Below the pieces are notes generated by a model, which was not told the DNA's origin, ran no database searches, and saw only the letters and a list, made by a program, of their open reading frames with translations. Of a stretch of 64,000 nt of DNA, positions 19,263-27,795 are shown piece after piece. Every line of letters begins with the position of its first letter. The first letter of the stretch is position 1. The stretch spans positions 1,736,001-1,800,000 of the forward strand of contig NZ_CP023564.1 of the NCBI RefSeq assembly GCF_002407065.1, given 5' to 3'. The translations under genes and the position numbers were made by a program. This stretch comes from Brachybacterium ginsengisoli (GTDB lineage: Bacteria; Actinomycetota; Actinomycetes; Actinomycetales; Dermabacteraceae).

Positions 19263-20383
19263 CCGCCGCGACCTCCGGCCCCGTTCCCGTCGTCGTGGTC
19301 GGTGCCGGAGGCATGGGCCGGGCCTGGATCGGCACCGTGCTCGGCAACGAGGCGGCGCAGCTGGTGGGCGTGGCCGATGTGATCGAGGGGGCGGCCCAGA
19401 AGGCCGTGGCCGAGGTCGTGCCCGAGGAGCGCCGGGCCGGGATCGTCACCGGGACCGACGCCCTCGAGGTGGCGCGCCGCTCCGGTGCCGAGGCCGTCAT
19501 CGACGTGACCATCCCCGCCGCGCACCACCCGGTCACGGCCGATGCGCTGCACGCCGGGTACCCGGTGCTGGGGGAGAAGCCGTGCGCGGCGACCCTCGCC
19601 GAGGCGGTCTCGCTCGCGGGCCACTCCGAGGCGACCGGGCTGCTGTTCATGGTCTCCCAGTCCCGCCGCAACAACCCCCACCTGCACGAGGCGCGGCGCC
19701 TGGCCGACGAGCTCGGCGGGGTCGGGATCGTGGACACCCGCTTCGCGCGGGCGCCCCGCTTCGGCGGGTTCCGCGACGAGATGGAGCAGCCCCTGATCGT
19801 GGACATGGCGATCCACGCCTTCGACGCCGGCCGGGTGCTCATCGACGGCGTGCCCGAGTCGGTCACGGCCACCTCGTACAACCCGTCCTGGAGCTGGTAC
19901 GCGGGCGATGCGGCGGCGACGGTGTCGATCACCTATGAGAGCGGCGCCGTGCACACCTTCTCCGGATCCTGGTGCTCTCCCGGCATCGAGACCAGCTGGA
20001 ACGGCGACTGGGTGCTCAGCTGCGAGGGCGGCGGCGTGCGATGGGACGGCGAGACGCCGCCCACGGCGCATCCCGCCGGCGCGGACGAGGTCCTGGGCCG
20101 CACCCCGGGTCCGGAGGCCCGCTGGGAGCTGGACGCCTCCCTGACGGACTTCTGCGCCGCGCTCCGCGGCGGGCTGGTCTCCGATTCCGAGGTGCATGCC
20201 AACGTCTGGACCCAGGCGATCGTCGAGGCGGCGGTGCGCTCGGCGGAGACCGGGTCGCGCGTGGTGCTCGCCGAGCTGCTCGACGAGGCGCTCGAGCAGG
20301 CCGCCGCCCTGGATGCGGCCGACGGCCGCAGCGGCGCGCTGCTCGCGTGGAAGACTGGGGTCTCCGGCCTCCTCGCAGGGTAG
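19259..20383 (+). CDS. Gfo/Idh/MocA family oxidoreductase (ThuB-like)
   Basis: A 374-aa NAD(P)-dependent sugar dehydrogenase-like enzyme. The Rossmann motif is [15 protein letters not shown] at residues 11-25. The family signature [12 protein letters not shown] near 105 carries the nicotinamide-contacting EKP. A C-terminal alpha/beta domain follows, with [15 protein letters not shown] near 185 (catalytic-site His in a DxxxH-like context). It overlaps the ThuA stop by 4 bases (ATGA). Together with ThuA it probably oxidizes the imported sugar; the 3-keto route is inference from Thu family knowledge. Confidence 0.92.
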   Translation: MTAATSGPVPVVVVGAGGMGRAWIGTVLGNEAAQLVGVADVIEGAAQKAVAEVVPEERRAGIVTGTDALEVARRSGAEAVIDVTIPAAHHPVTADALHAGYPVLGEKPCAATLAEAVSLAGHSEATGLLFMVSQSRRNNPHLHEARRLADELGGVGIVDTRFARAPRFGGFRDEMEQPLIVDMAIHAFDAGRVLIDGVPESVTATSYNPSWSWYAGDAAATVSITYESGAVHTFSGSWCSPGIETSWNGDWVLSCEGGGVRWDGETPPTAHPAGADEVLGRTPGPEARWELDASLTDFCAALRGGLVSDSEVHANVWTQAIVEAAVRSAETGSRVVLAELLDEALEQAAALDAADGRSGALLAWKTGVSGLLAG

Positions 20384-20413
20384 GAGCGCATTTCGGGAAG
20401 GGGCGGGAGCACG

Positions 20414-21406
20414 GTGAGCAGCAATGGACGCTCGAAGGCGCCGACGAGCCAGGACGTCGCCCGGCTGGCCGGGGTCTCCCAGTCGACCGTCAGCTATGTG
20501 CTCACCGGCTCGCGCCCCATCTCCGCGGCCACCCGCGAGCGCGTCGAGGAGGCGATCGCCAAGCTCGGCTACCACCCCAACTCGGGCGCCCGCACCCTGC
20601 GCTCCCGCCGCAGCGGGGTGATCGGTCTGATGGTCCCGGAGGCGGAGTCCGCCGACGGCGTGCTGATGGTGTTCATCGGGGCGATCGCCCGAGAGGCGCG
20701 CCGGCACGGCTACGACATCCTGCTGGTCACCGCCCAGGAGGGCGCGGAGGGGATCCACCGCGTGGTGCGCACCGGCGTGTGCGAGGCGCTCATCCTCATG
20801 GAGCTGGGCCGCTACGACGAGCGGGTCGCGCCGGTGCTCGAATCGGGGCTGCCCTTCGTGACCATCGGCAAGCCGGAGGAGTTCCCCCAGGGCTCCGTGG
20901 TGGACCTGGACTTCGAGATGCTGGGGCGGATGGTCGTCGAGCGCGCTCTCGAGGAGTCCTGCGACCGTCTGCTGCTGTTCGGCGACCCGGGCCACAAGCG
21001 GGCCCGCAACGACGTCTCCCGTCTCCTGGTCGGCATCGAGGACGCCGCCGCGGAGGCGCAGCTCGAGGTGGTGCTCGACGGCGGCCCCTACGCCACCGTC
21101 CCCGAGCGGGCGCTGCAGGTCACGCTGCCCAACGATCGCACCGCGCTGTTCGGGATGAGCGGGGTGCGCCAGGTGCTGTTCGCGATGGCCGCCACCGGGG
21201 CGCTCGTGGACGAGACCCGTCTGCTGATCGCCCTGAGCGGGGCGGACCTCGCGGACATGAGCCCGCTGCTGGCCTCCGTGCCCCAGCTGGATCCTCGCCG
21301 GGTTCAGATCAGCGAGCTGGCGGTGCAGGAGCTGGTGCGGCTGCTGCGCACCGACGGCGCGGTGCCTCGCATCACCCTCGTGGAGCCCCGCTGGCTGGAG
21401 GGCTGA
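20414..21406 (+). CDS. LacI family regulator of the thu-like sugar operon
   Basis: A 330-aa LacI repressor starting at GTG 20414, with GGGAG a few bases upstream. The HTH is TSQDVARLAGVSQSTVSYVLTGSRPIS (residues 11-37), with hinge LGYHPNSGARTLRSRRSG. The sensor domain starts at VIGLMVPEAESADG. Unusually, the effector-domain ending is short and lacks the usual FDD or YDD motif near residue 270. It is the last gene of the operon, 30 bases after the oxidoreductase, so it is likely self-repressed through the operator at 15184. Its 3' end overlaps the convergent DUF624 gene by 35 bases. Confidence 0.92.
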   Translation: MSSNGRSKAPTSQDVARLAGVSQSTVSYVLTGSRPISAATRERVEEAIAKLGYHPNSGARTLRSRRSGVIGLMVPEAESADGVLMVFIGAIAREARRHGYDILLVTAQEGAEGIHRVVRTGVCEALILMELGRYDERVAPVLESGLPFVTIGKPEEFPQGSVVDLDFEMLGRMVVERALEESCDRLLLFGDPGHKRARNDVSRLLVGIEDAAAEAQLEVVLDGGPYATVPERALQVTLPNDRTALFGMSGVRQVLFAMAATGALVDETRLLIALSGADLADMSPLLASVPQLDPRRVQISELAVQELVRLLRTDGAVPRITLVEPRWLEG

Positions 21407-22085
21407 GCGGCATCGCCCCGGAGCGCCACAGCACGGCTGTGACGGCCCAGGCGGGCAGCGCCAGACCGAACACCGGCACCAGTCCGGGCATGGTCTGGGC
21501 GAGCCAGATCGCGGCGGCGAGGAGCAGCGCGATCGCGAGGGTGATCGACGGCCGACGCACCAGCAGCACCAGTCCCATGCGCAGCAGGTGCGGGAGCGGA
21601 TCGCTGAAGTGGGCGGCGAGCGGCCACATCACCGCGCTGAGCAGCATCAGCACCACGGTCAGCACCACCACGACACCGCTGGCCAGCGGTCCGAGGGCGG
21701 CGCTGAGCTGATCGCCGAACTGCGTGCCGGTGAGGACCCGCCGGTCCAGCGCGAGCACCAGCCAGCCCAGCGCCAGCGCTCCGCCGAGACGGTGCGCGCG
21801 CCAGAACTCCGCGCGCCAGGCGGTCCAGAACTGCGCCCACAGACCGCCCCGGGAGGGCCGATGCTCGCCGACCTCCTCGGCCGCCTGCACGAGGCGGTCC
21901 TCGCGCAGCACCGCGAAGACCGCCGCGGTCGCGGGAAGGACTCCGAGGACCACCCCTCCGGCGAGCGTGCCCAGCAGCCAGAGCAGGTGCAGGAGGAACA
22001 GCCTCAGGGCGAGCTCGCCGAGGCCGAGGTGCCAGCGCACGAGGTGCGGCATCAGGCGGCCCTGCGGAACGGTCGTGGTGCTCAT
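21372..22085 (-). CDS. DUF624 (YesL-like) membrane protein
   Basis: A 237-aa membrane protein with five or six hydrophobic helices, for example ALRLFLLHLLWLLGTLAGGVVLGVL near residue 26 and SAALGPLASGVVVVLTVVLMLL near 130. YesL-type DUF624 proteins usually sit in operons with LplB/LplC-type oligosaccharide permeases; their role is unproven. The ATG overlaps the upstream permease stop by 4 bases, so it is the last gene of the arabinofuranoside operon. Its 3' end overlaps the convergent LacI gene by 35 bases. Confidence 0.88.
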   Translation of the reverse strand: MSTTTVPQGRLMPHLVRWHLGLGELALRLFLLHLLWLLGTLAGGVVLGVLPATAAVFAVLREDRLVQAAEEVGEHRPSRGGLWAQFWTAWRAEFWRAHRLGGALALGWLVLALDRRVLTGTQFGDQLSAALGPLASGVVVVLTVVLMLLSAVMWPLAAHFSDPLPHLLRMGLVLLVRRPSITLAIALLLAAAIWLAQTMPGLVPVFGLALPAWAVTAVLWRSGAMPLSPPASGAPRG

Positions 22086-23017
22086 CCCTTCACCGACCCG
22101 ATCAGCACGCCCTTCTCGAAGTACTTCTGGAGGAACGGATACAGGATGATCACCGGCAGGGTGGAGACGATGATGACCCCGTACTTGATCTGGTCGGCGT
22201 AGCGCTGGCCGTAGGCCCCGCCCGAGCCGCCGGCGCCACCTGCTCCTCCGGAGAATGCCTGGTTGGAGAGCAGGATGTCCCGCAGCACGATCTGCAGCGG
22301 CTGCTTGTCGTAGTCGCGCACGAAGATCAGCCCCGTGAAGAAGTCGTTCCAGTGCTGGACGAGGTAGTACAGCCCGATCACGGAGATCAGCGCCTTGGAC
22401 AGCGGCAGGGCGATGGTGGTGAAGAACCGGAAGTAGTCCACCCCGTCGATCATCGCGGCCTCGAAGAGCTCCTCGGGCAGGGAGTTCTCGAAGAAGGCGC
22501 GCCCGATGATCAGGTTGAAGACGTTCAGCGCCGACGGGAGGATGAAGACCAGCCAGTTGTCGAGCAGCCCGAGGTCCTTGTAGAGCAGGTAGGTGGGGAT
22601 CAGCCCGCCGCTGAAGAACATCGTGAACGCGAACATCAGCATCAGCGGACGACGCGGGCGGAACTCCCGCCGTGAGAGCGCGTAGGCCGCCGGGAGCGTC
22701 ACGGCGAGGTTCAGGGCCGTCCCCACCACGCTGTAGATCAGGGTGTTGCGGTATCCGGTCCAGATGCGGGAGTCCTCGAAGATCTGCTGATATCCGAAGA
22801 AGCTGATGTTCTTCGGAAGCACGGAGACCTTGCCGGTGGAGACGGCCGTCGGATCGCTGATCGAGGCGATCAGCACGAAGTACAGCGGGTACAGCGTCGT
22901 GAAGAGGACGGCGGCGCAGATGATCGTGATGACCACGGTGAACGCGAGGTCGTTGCCCCGCAGCCGGTGGCCGGCACGGCGCGAGGAGAAGGTGTCAGAG
23001 GCGGTGTCGGTGCTCAT
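22082..23017 (-). CDS. Carbohydrate ABC transporter permease, LplC/YtcP type
   Basis: A 311-aa permease with six helices. Key sequence: FTVVITIICAAVLFTTLYPLYF near residue 27, SGGLIPTYLLYKDLGLLDNW near 135 (typical of the LplC/YtcP group), and EAA loop FEAAMIDGVDYFRFFTTIALPLS near 185-207. A Gly/Ala-rich loop (FSGGAGGAGGSGGAYGQ) near residue 268 is longer than usual. AAGGGA precedes the ATG at 23017, which lies 8 bases after the partner permease stop. Confidence 0.94.
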   Translation of the reverse strand: MSTDTASDTFSSRRAGHRLRGNDLAFTVVITIICAAVLFTTLYPLYFVLIASISDPTAVSTGKVSVLPKNISFFGYQQIFEDSRIWTGYRNTLIYSVVGTALNLAVTLPAAYALSRREFRPRRPLMLMFAFTMFFSGGLIPTYLLYKDLGLLDNWLVFILPSALNVFNLIIGRAFFENSLPEELFEAAMIDGVDYFRFFTTIALPLSKALISVIGLYYLVQHWNDFFTGLIFVRDYDKQPLQIVLRDILLSNQAFSGGAGGAGGSGGAYGQRYADQIKYGVIIVSTLPVIILYPFLQKYFEKGVLIGSVKG

Positions 23018-23025
23018 GGGTCCCT

Positions 23026-24027
23026 TCACCACAGGCTCGTGTCGGAAGCGCGCTTGGAGATCTGGTTGGCGATCACCAGGAAGGCGAAGTTGATGACCGT
23101 GTTGAACAGTCCGATCGCGGTGGAGTAGCTGAACTGGCTGGAGAGGATGCCGATCTTGTACGTGTAGGTCGCGATGACCTCGGAGACCGGCAGGTTCAGC
23201 GTGTTCTGCATGAGGAACACCTTCTCGAACCCGGTGTTCAGCACCCCGCCCATGGTGAGGATCAGCAGGATGATCATCGTGGGGACCAGGGCCGGGATGT
23301 CGACGTGCCGGATGATCTGCAGCCGGGTGGCGCCGTCGATGCGGGCCGCCTCGTACAGCTGGGTGTTCACACCGGCGAGCGCCGCCAGGTAGATGATGCT
23401 GTTCCAGCCGGTGTGCTGCCAGATGTCCGAGAGCACGTACACCGGGACGAAGGCGCTCGTGCTGCCCAGGAAGTTGACGCCGTCGATGCCGAAGAACGCC
23501 AGGAACCGCGTGATCAGGCCCGTGCTCGGGGAGAGGAAGACCTGCAGCATGCCCACGATCACCACCACGGAGATGAAGTGGGGCAGGTAGGTCACCGTCT
23601 GCACGAGCCGACGGATCCGCGAGTGCAGGATCTGGTTGATGACCAGGGCCAGGACGATCGGTGTGAAGAAGCCCAGCACGAGGGTGGCCAGACTGATCAT
23701 CACCGTGTTGCGCATGAGCTCGCCGAAAAGCGGGCTCTCGAAGAACTGGATGAAGTACTTCAGCCCCACCCAGTCGCCGCCGGTGAGCCCCTTGGTGAAG
23801 TCGAACTCGCGGAACGCCAGCTGGATCCCGTACATCGGGACGTAGGCGAACACGAGGACGAACACCAGCGCGGGCGCGAGCATCACCCACAGCTGCCAGT
23901 ACCGGCCGACGTGCCGACGGAGCCGCGCCTTCAGGGGCGGCCGGTCCCGAGAGGCGTCCAGCGCGGGTGACGCCGTGTCCGAGCGCGATCGTCGGCGCGG
24001 GGCGGAGGTCGAGGTCCCGGCGCTCAC
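23026..24027 (-). CDS. Carbohydrate ABC transporter permease, LplB type
   Basis: A 333-aa permease. An Arg/Ser-rich cytoplasmic tail of about 45 residues precedes WQLWVMLAPALVFVLVFAYVPMYG. Other family sequence: FREFDFTKGLTGGDWVGLKYF, YLPHFISVVVIVGMLQVFLSP, and EAA loop YEAARIDGATRLQIIRHVDIPALVP near 235-260. The GTG start at 24027 overlaps the binding-protein stop by 4 bases (GTGA). A paralogue of the truncated permease at 1-870. Confidence 0.94.
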   Translation of the reverse strand: MSAGTSTSAPRRRSRSDTASPALDASRDRPPLKARLRRHVGRYWQLWVMLAPALVFVLVFAYVPMYGIQLAFREFDFTKGLTGGDWVGLKYFIQFFESPLFGELMRNTVMISLATLVLGFFTPIVLALVINQILHSRIRRLVQTVTYLPHFISVVVIVGMLQVFLSPSTGLITRFLAFFGIDGVNFLGSTSAFVPVYVLSDIWQHTGWNSIIYLAALAGVNTQLYEAARIDGATRLQIIRHVDIPALVPTMIILLILTMGGVLNTGFEKVFLMQNTLNLPVSEVIATYTYKIGILSSQFSYSTAIGLFNTVINFAFLVIANQISKRASDTSLW

Positions 24028-25664
24028 GAGGTGGACGCCATGTACTCGTCGTAGTACTTCTGACGAGTGGCGATGTTGTCCTCCACACCGGACTCGGCGA
24101 CGGTGGCGACGTAGGCGTCCCAGCCCTCGTCGATCCCGCCTCCGGTGACCCAGTCGGCGAACTTCGTCATCGCGACGTTCATCAGGGTCGTGTCCACGAG
24201 GCTCATCGCGTTCAGATCCTCCTTGGTCATCTTGATGAACAGACCCGGGTAGACGTCCTTGTCCAGGTCCATGTTGTCGATGGCGGGCTGCAGCGGCTTC
24301 GACTCGTCGACGGCCTCCTGGAGGTCCGACGGGAGCTCGACCTCGATCGAATCGCGGATCCACACCGGGCCGTTGTCCGCCAGGGTGGAGGTCCACTTCC
24401 AGGTCGAGGGGTCGGTGCCGTCCTCGGCCGGCAGGACCTTGTAGGAGTTCTCGCCGGTCTTCTCGATGTTGGGGCCGATGTCCCCGAACAGCACCTGGAT
24501 CGACATCTCCTGGTCGTAGAAGGCGTTGATCACCTTCAGCGCCGCCTCCGTGTTCTTCGACGCCGCGGACAGGGCCACCTGGTTGCCCGGGAAGTTCTCC
24601 CCGTACTGGTCGAAGCTCCAGGTCACCGGTTCGCTCTGCTCGGCGGTCTGCTGGAGCACGCCCACCGCCTCGTACTGATCGCTGATCTCCGGTCCGAAGC
24701 GGTCCGAGCGGGTCCAGCCCCACGTGAAGCCGACGGTTGCGACACCGTCGCCGGGACCTCGGCCCACGGACTGGTAGGTGGAGTAGTCCTGCGTCATGAC
24801 GTCGCCGGAGAGCAGGCCGGCCTCCTGGCAGCGTGCGAGGAAGGTGACCACGTCGCGGTAGCGGTCGTCGGTGAGGAAGTTGCCGACCTTCCCGTCCTGG
24901 AGGTAGTAGCCCTGCCCGCCGCCCCCGGCGAGGGGGAGGCCGGTGCTGCCCAGGAGGAGGATGGACTGGAAGTATCCGAAGCCCCCGGTGTCCACGGGGC
25001 TCCAGTCCATCGGGATCACGGTCGCTCCGGTGCCCGTGGGGTCGCCCTCCTTGAAGGCGACCAGGACGTCGAACAGCTCGTCCCAGGTGGTGGGCATCTC
25101 CAGGCCCAGGGCGTCCAGCCACGTGCGGTTGATGTACTGGTGCTGGACGGTCGGCGGCCAGAACCGCTTGTAGCCGGGGATCGAGTAGATCTCTCCTCCG
25201 GGCTGCGTGGCCAGGGCCTTGAGCTCGGGCTTCTCCGCGAACATCTCGGTGACGTTCGGCAGCGAGTCCAGGGACTCGGCGAGGTTCGCGAAGAGGGTGC
25301 CGTACGTGGCGAGGTCCGTGTCGTTGACCGCCTGGGTGCCGACGATGAGGTCGGGCACGTCGCCGGCGGCGAGCATCGTGGACTTCTTCTGGTCCCAGTC
25401 CGCGGAGACCTCCTCCCACACGATCGGGATCCCGGCCGCCTCCTCGAGCGCGGCGGTCCAGGCCATCTCGGCCATCGGCTTGGTCAAGGCGTGCTTCAGC
25501 ACGAGGATCCGCAGCTCGCCCTCCGTGCTGCTGCCGCTGCCGCCGCCGCATCCTGCCAGGCCGAGGGCGCTTCCGGCGGCCGCGGTCGCGGCGAGCCCGC
25601 CGAGCACCGTGCGTCGTCGAGGACGGGGGAGAGGGGGCAAAAGGGCGCGTCGGGTCGACATCAT
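24024..25664 (-). CDS. Extracellular solute-binding lipoprotein (LplA-like)
   Basis: A 546-aa binding protein, the large LplA-like size typical for oligosaccharides. The signal has a twin-arginine-like stretch (RPRRRTVLGGLAATAAAG) and lipobox LAGC, Cys near residue 39, then a Gly/Ser spacer. Mature-domain stretches include AGDVPDLIVGTQAVNDTDLA, YINRTWLDALGLEMPTTWDE and VALSAASKNTEAALKVINAFYD. Start at the first of two ATGs (25664), behind AGGAGA. It lies 62 bases downstream of the GH127 gene and overlaps the permease by 4 bases. The operon suggests arabinose-containing oligosaccharides as ligand. Confidence 0.93.
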   Translation of the reverse strand: MMSTRRALLPPLPRPRRRTVLGGLAATAAAGSALGLAGCGGGSGSSTEGELRILVLKHALTKPMAEMAWTAALEEAAGIPIVWEEVSADWDQKKSTMLAAGDVPDLIVGTQAVNDTDLATYGTLFANLAESLDSLPNVTEMFAEKPELKALATQPGGEIYSIPGYKRFWPPTVQHQYINRTWLDALGLEMPTTWDELFDVLVAFKEGDPTGTGATVIPMDWSPVDTGGFGYFQSILLLGSTGLPLAGGGGQGYYLQDGKVGNFLTDDRYRDVVTFLARCQEAGLLSGDVMTQDYSTYQSVGRGPGDGVATVGFTWGWTRSDRFGPEISDQYEAVGVLQQTAEQSEPVTWSFDQYGENFPGNQVALSAASKNTEAALKVINAFYDQEMSIQVLFGDIGPNIEKTGENSYKVLPAEDGTDPSTWKWTSTLADNGPVWIRDSIEVELPSDLQEAVDESKPLQPAIDNMDLDKDVYPGLFIKMTKEDLNAMSLVDTTLMNVAMTKFADWVTGGGIDEGWDAYVATVAESGVEDNIATRQKYYDEYMASTS

Positions 25665-25726
25665 CGTCTCCTGTGAGGGTGGGGTGAGAAGGGGTGAGCG
25701 GTGGGCGGGTTCGGTCGGCGGTGCGG

Positions 25727-27667
25727 TCAGTGCTCGCGGGGCAGCCAGATCCGCATGGCTCCGGGGCCTCGATTGCCCCAGCGCGCGAACGGGATGCTGG
25801 AGACGGTGATCGGAGCGGCCTCCTGCGCGGGTGCCGGCGGCTCGTCGCGATAGAGCGAGTCGTCGTCGGGCCGGTAATGCAGGGTGATCTCGAGCGCACC
25901 GTCCTCCCGCACCGATGCGGCGGAGCCCTCGGGCACCACCAGATCGTCGAGCTCGACCCCTGCGGGCAGATCCACCTGCTCGAGGCAGTGGACGAGAGGC
26001 CCGCGCTCGAGGGCGAGGCAGCCGCGGGTCGCGTCCACTCGCGGGTGCGAGCGCGTCCAGCGAGGCGGCATGTCGAGGGTGACGACGCTCCCGTGGACCT
26101 GATCGAGGGGGAGCTCCAGCCGCTGGGCGGAGAGCTCGGACCCGGTCAGGGCGCGCTCGGGCCCGTCGGCCGACGCGACGGTGCCGCCGCGCACCCAGCC
26201 CGGGATCCGCACACCGAGGCGGGCGCCGGGCCCGGCGGGGCGCGGGGCGCCCTCGTCGGGCTCGAGGCTCAGCTGGAGCGTTCCGGAGTCGGGGTACGAG
26301 GTCTCGACCACGAGCGTCCCCCGGCCCACGGACTCCGGCAGCCTCACCGTCATCGCGGCGAGCTGGAGCAGCTCGAGGCTCGCCCCGTCGGGGTCCTCGC
26401 GCACGGCGGCGACGTAGGCGCCCAGCTGGGCGATCGTGCGGGCGATGTTGGGAGGGCAGCAGGCGCAGGAGTACCACTCCTGACGCTCCGCGGGGGCGTT
26501 CTCCTCGTCGAAGCGGTCCGCCCGACGCTGCAGCGGATTGGAGTAGAAGAAGCGCGTGCCGCTCTCGTCGACCGAGGCGGCCAGGGCGTTGTGGATCTCC
26601 CGTTCGATGATGTCGCCGTGGCGCGGGTCGTCCCCGGCGAGCATCATCCGCCAGGTCCACTGGAGATCGGCGATGGTCGCGCAGGTCTCGGCGTAGGCGC
26701 GGTCCGAGGGCAGCTCATGGTCGTTGCCGAAGGACTCGTCGCGATGGCGCGAGCCGAAGGCACCGGAGAGATACATCTTGCGGGTGTGCACCCTGTCCCA
26801 CTGCTCGCGCATCACCTCGTCGAGCGCCTCCTCGCCGGTCTCGAGGAAGAGGTCGGTGACCCCGGCGTTGAGGTAGAGCTGGCGCACGGCGTGCCCGGTG
26901 GGGTCCTGCGCCTCGCGCACGGGCAGGTGATCCTGGAAGTAGTGGCTGCCGAAGCCGCCCCCGGGCAGGATGTCCCGGCCGCGCTGGTCCACGAGGTGCT
27001 GGGCGAGGGCCAGATGCCGCTCCTCGCCCATGAGGCGGTACAGCTCGACCAGGGCGGTCTCGATCTCGGGGTGACCCGGGATGCCGTCCTCGCGACCGGG
27101 CCCGAAGCGGCGCTCGACGAGGTCCACGAAGCGCACCGCGAGGTCCAGCAGATCCGTCCTGCCGGCGGTGCGGGCGAGCGCGATGCCGGCCTGCAGCCAG
27201 TGGCCCAGCACGTACATCTCGTGGGTCCAGTGCAGCTCGGAGAACTTCTTCTCGGGGTGCACCCCCTGCACCCAGGTGTGCAGGTAGCCGCTGGGCTCCT
27301 GGGCGCGGGAGATCAGCGAGATCATCTCGTCGAGCCAGGCGTCGTGCGCCGTGGTGCCGGAGCGGCCGATCTCCCAGGCGACGGCCTCGATGACCTTGTA
27401 GAGGTCCGAGTCGGCGAAGACGAAGCCGCGGTGCGGCGCGCCGGACTCGCCGAGCAGGCGCCGGAAGTTGTCGAGCACGCCGGAGGTCTCGAGCTGGGCG
27501 ATGCAGTGCGGGATGGTCGCCGTGGCGTTGAGCTCCTGCCAGGCGCCGAGGGGGCCCTGCGGTGCCAGGTCCACGGCGTCGAGATCCAGAGGGCGCAGAC
27601 CACCCGGGCGGTGAGCGCGGGGGAGGGCGGGCGCCGGGCGGGCGGTGAGCGCGGAATGGTCGAGCAC
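25727..27667 (-). CDS. GH127 family beta-L-arabinofuranosidase
   Basis: A 646-aa glycoside hydrolase that by family removes beta-L-arabinofuranose with a zinc-held cysteine nucleophile. The key residues of HypBA1 (Glu338, Cys340, Cys417, Cys418) are matched here by E327 and C329 in AETCA and by C403 and C404 in SCACCPPN. The (alpha/alpha)6 barrel covers roughly residues 25-420 and a beta-sandwich C-terminus ends with WGNRGPGAMRIWLP. No signal peptide: it acts in the cytoplasm on imported sugars. I chose GTG 27667 (GAGGAG upstream) over ATG 27700, because the apparent -10 box overlaps that ATG. First gene of the five-gene uptake operon. Confidence 0.92.
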   Translation of the reverse strand: MLDHSALTARPAPALPRAHRPGGLRPLDLDAVDLAPQGPLGAWQELNATATIPHCIAQLETSGVLDNFRRLLGESGAPHRGFVFADSDLYKVIEAVAWEIGRSGTTAHDAWLDEMISLISRAQEPSGYLHTWVQGVHPEKKFSELHWTHEMYVLGHWLQAGIALARTAGRTDLLDLAVRFVDLVERRFGPGREDGIPGHPEIETALVELYRLMGEERHLALAQHLVDQRGRDILPGGGFGSHYFQDHLPVREAQDPTGHAVRQLYLNAGVTDLFLETGEEALDEVMREQWDRVHTRKMYLSGAFGSRHRDESFGNDHELPSDRAYAETCATIADLQWTWRMMLAGDDPRHGDIIEREIHNALAASVDESGTRFFYSNPLQRRADRFDEENAPAERQEWYSCACCPPNIARTIAQLGAYVAAVREDPDGASLELLQLAAMTVRLPESVGRGTLVVETSYPDSGTLQLSLEPDEGAPRPAGPGARLGVRIPGWVRGGTVASADGPERALTGSELSAQRLELPLDQVHGSVVTLDMPPRWTRSHPRVDATRGCLALERGPLVHCLEQVDLPAGVELDDLVVPEGSAASVREDGALEITLHYRPDDDSLYRDEPPAPAQEAAPITVSSIPFARWGNRGPGAMRIWLPREH

Positions 27668-27698
27668 TGACTCTCCTCTTCGAGATGTGATGACGGCC

Positions 27699-27748
27699 AT
27701 CCTCGGTGGGAGATTAAGCGTTGTCAATAGGGGACACAACGTTGCAAT
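27699..27748 (-). promoter_or_regulatory. Promoter and candidate operator of the GH127 operon
   Basis: On the minus strand a perfect -35 TTGACA (27727-27722) is followed after 17 bases by GAGGAT (27704-27699). The inverted repeat CGTTGT/ACAACG (27719-27724 and 27736-27741) brackets the -35, and the palindrome CAACGTTG (27737-27744) has the central CG of LacI operators. One of the two LacI proteins encoded just upstream probably binds here. Confidence 0.6.
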
Positions 27749-27795
27749 GGATGCCGCGCACAGGCTGATGCGCACGGCGGAAGGTCGTCCGGCGG

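Noticed and set aside
21372-21406. Overlapping convergent stops of LacI and DUF624 as a possible frameshift or pseudogene
   Set aside because: Both proteins keep family-typical ends; short convergent overlaps also occur at 57036-57079 and are normal here.
27667-27700. ATG 27700 as start of the GH127 gene
   Set aside because: It overlaps the predicted -10 box, so the transcript should start downstream of it; GTG 27667 has GAGGAG at good distance.
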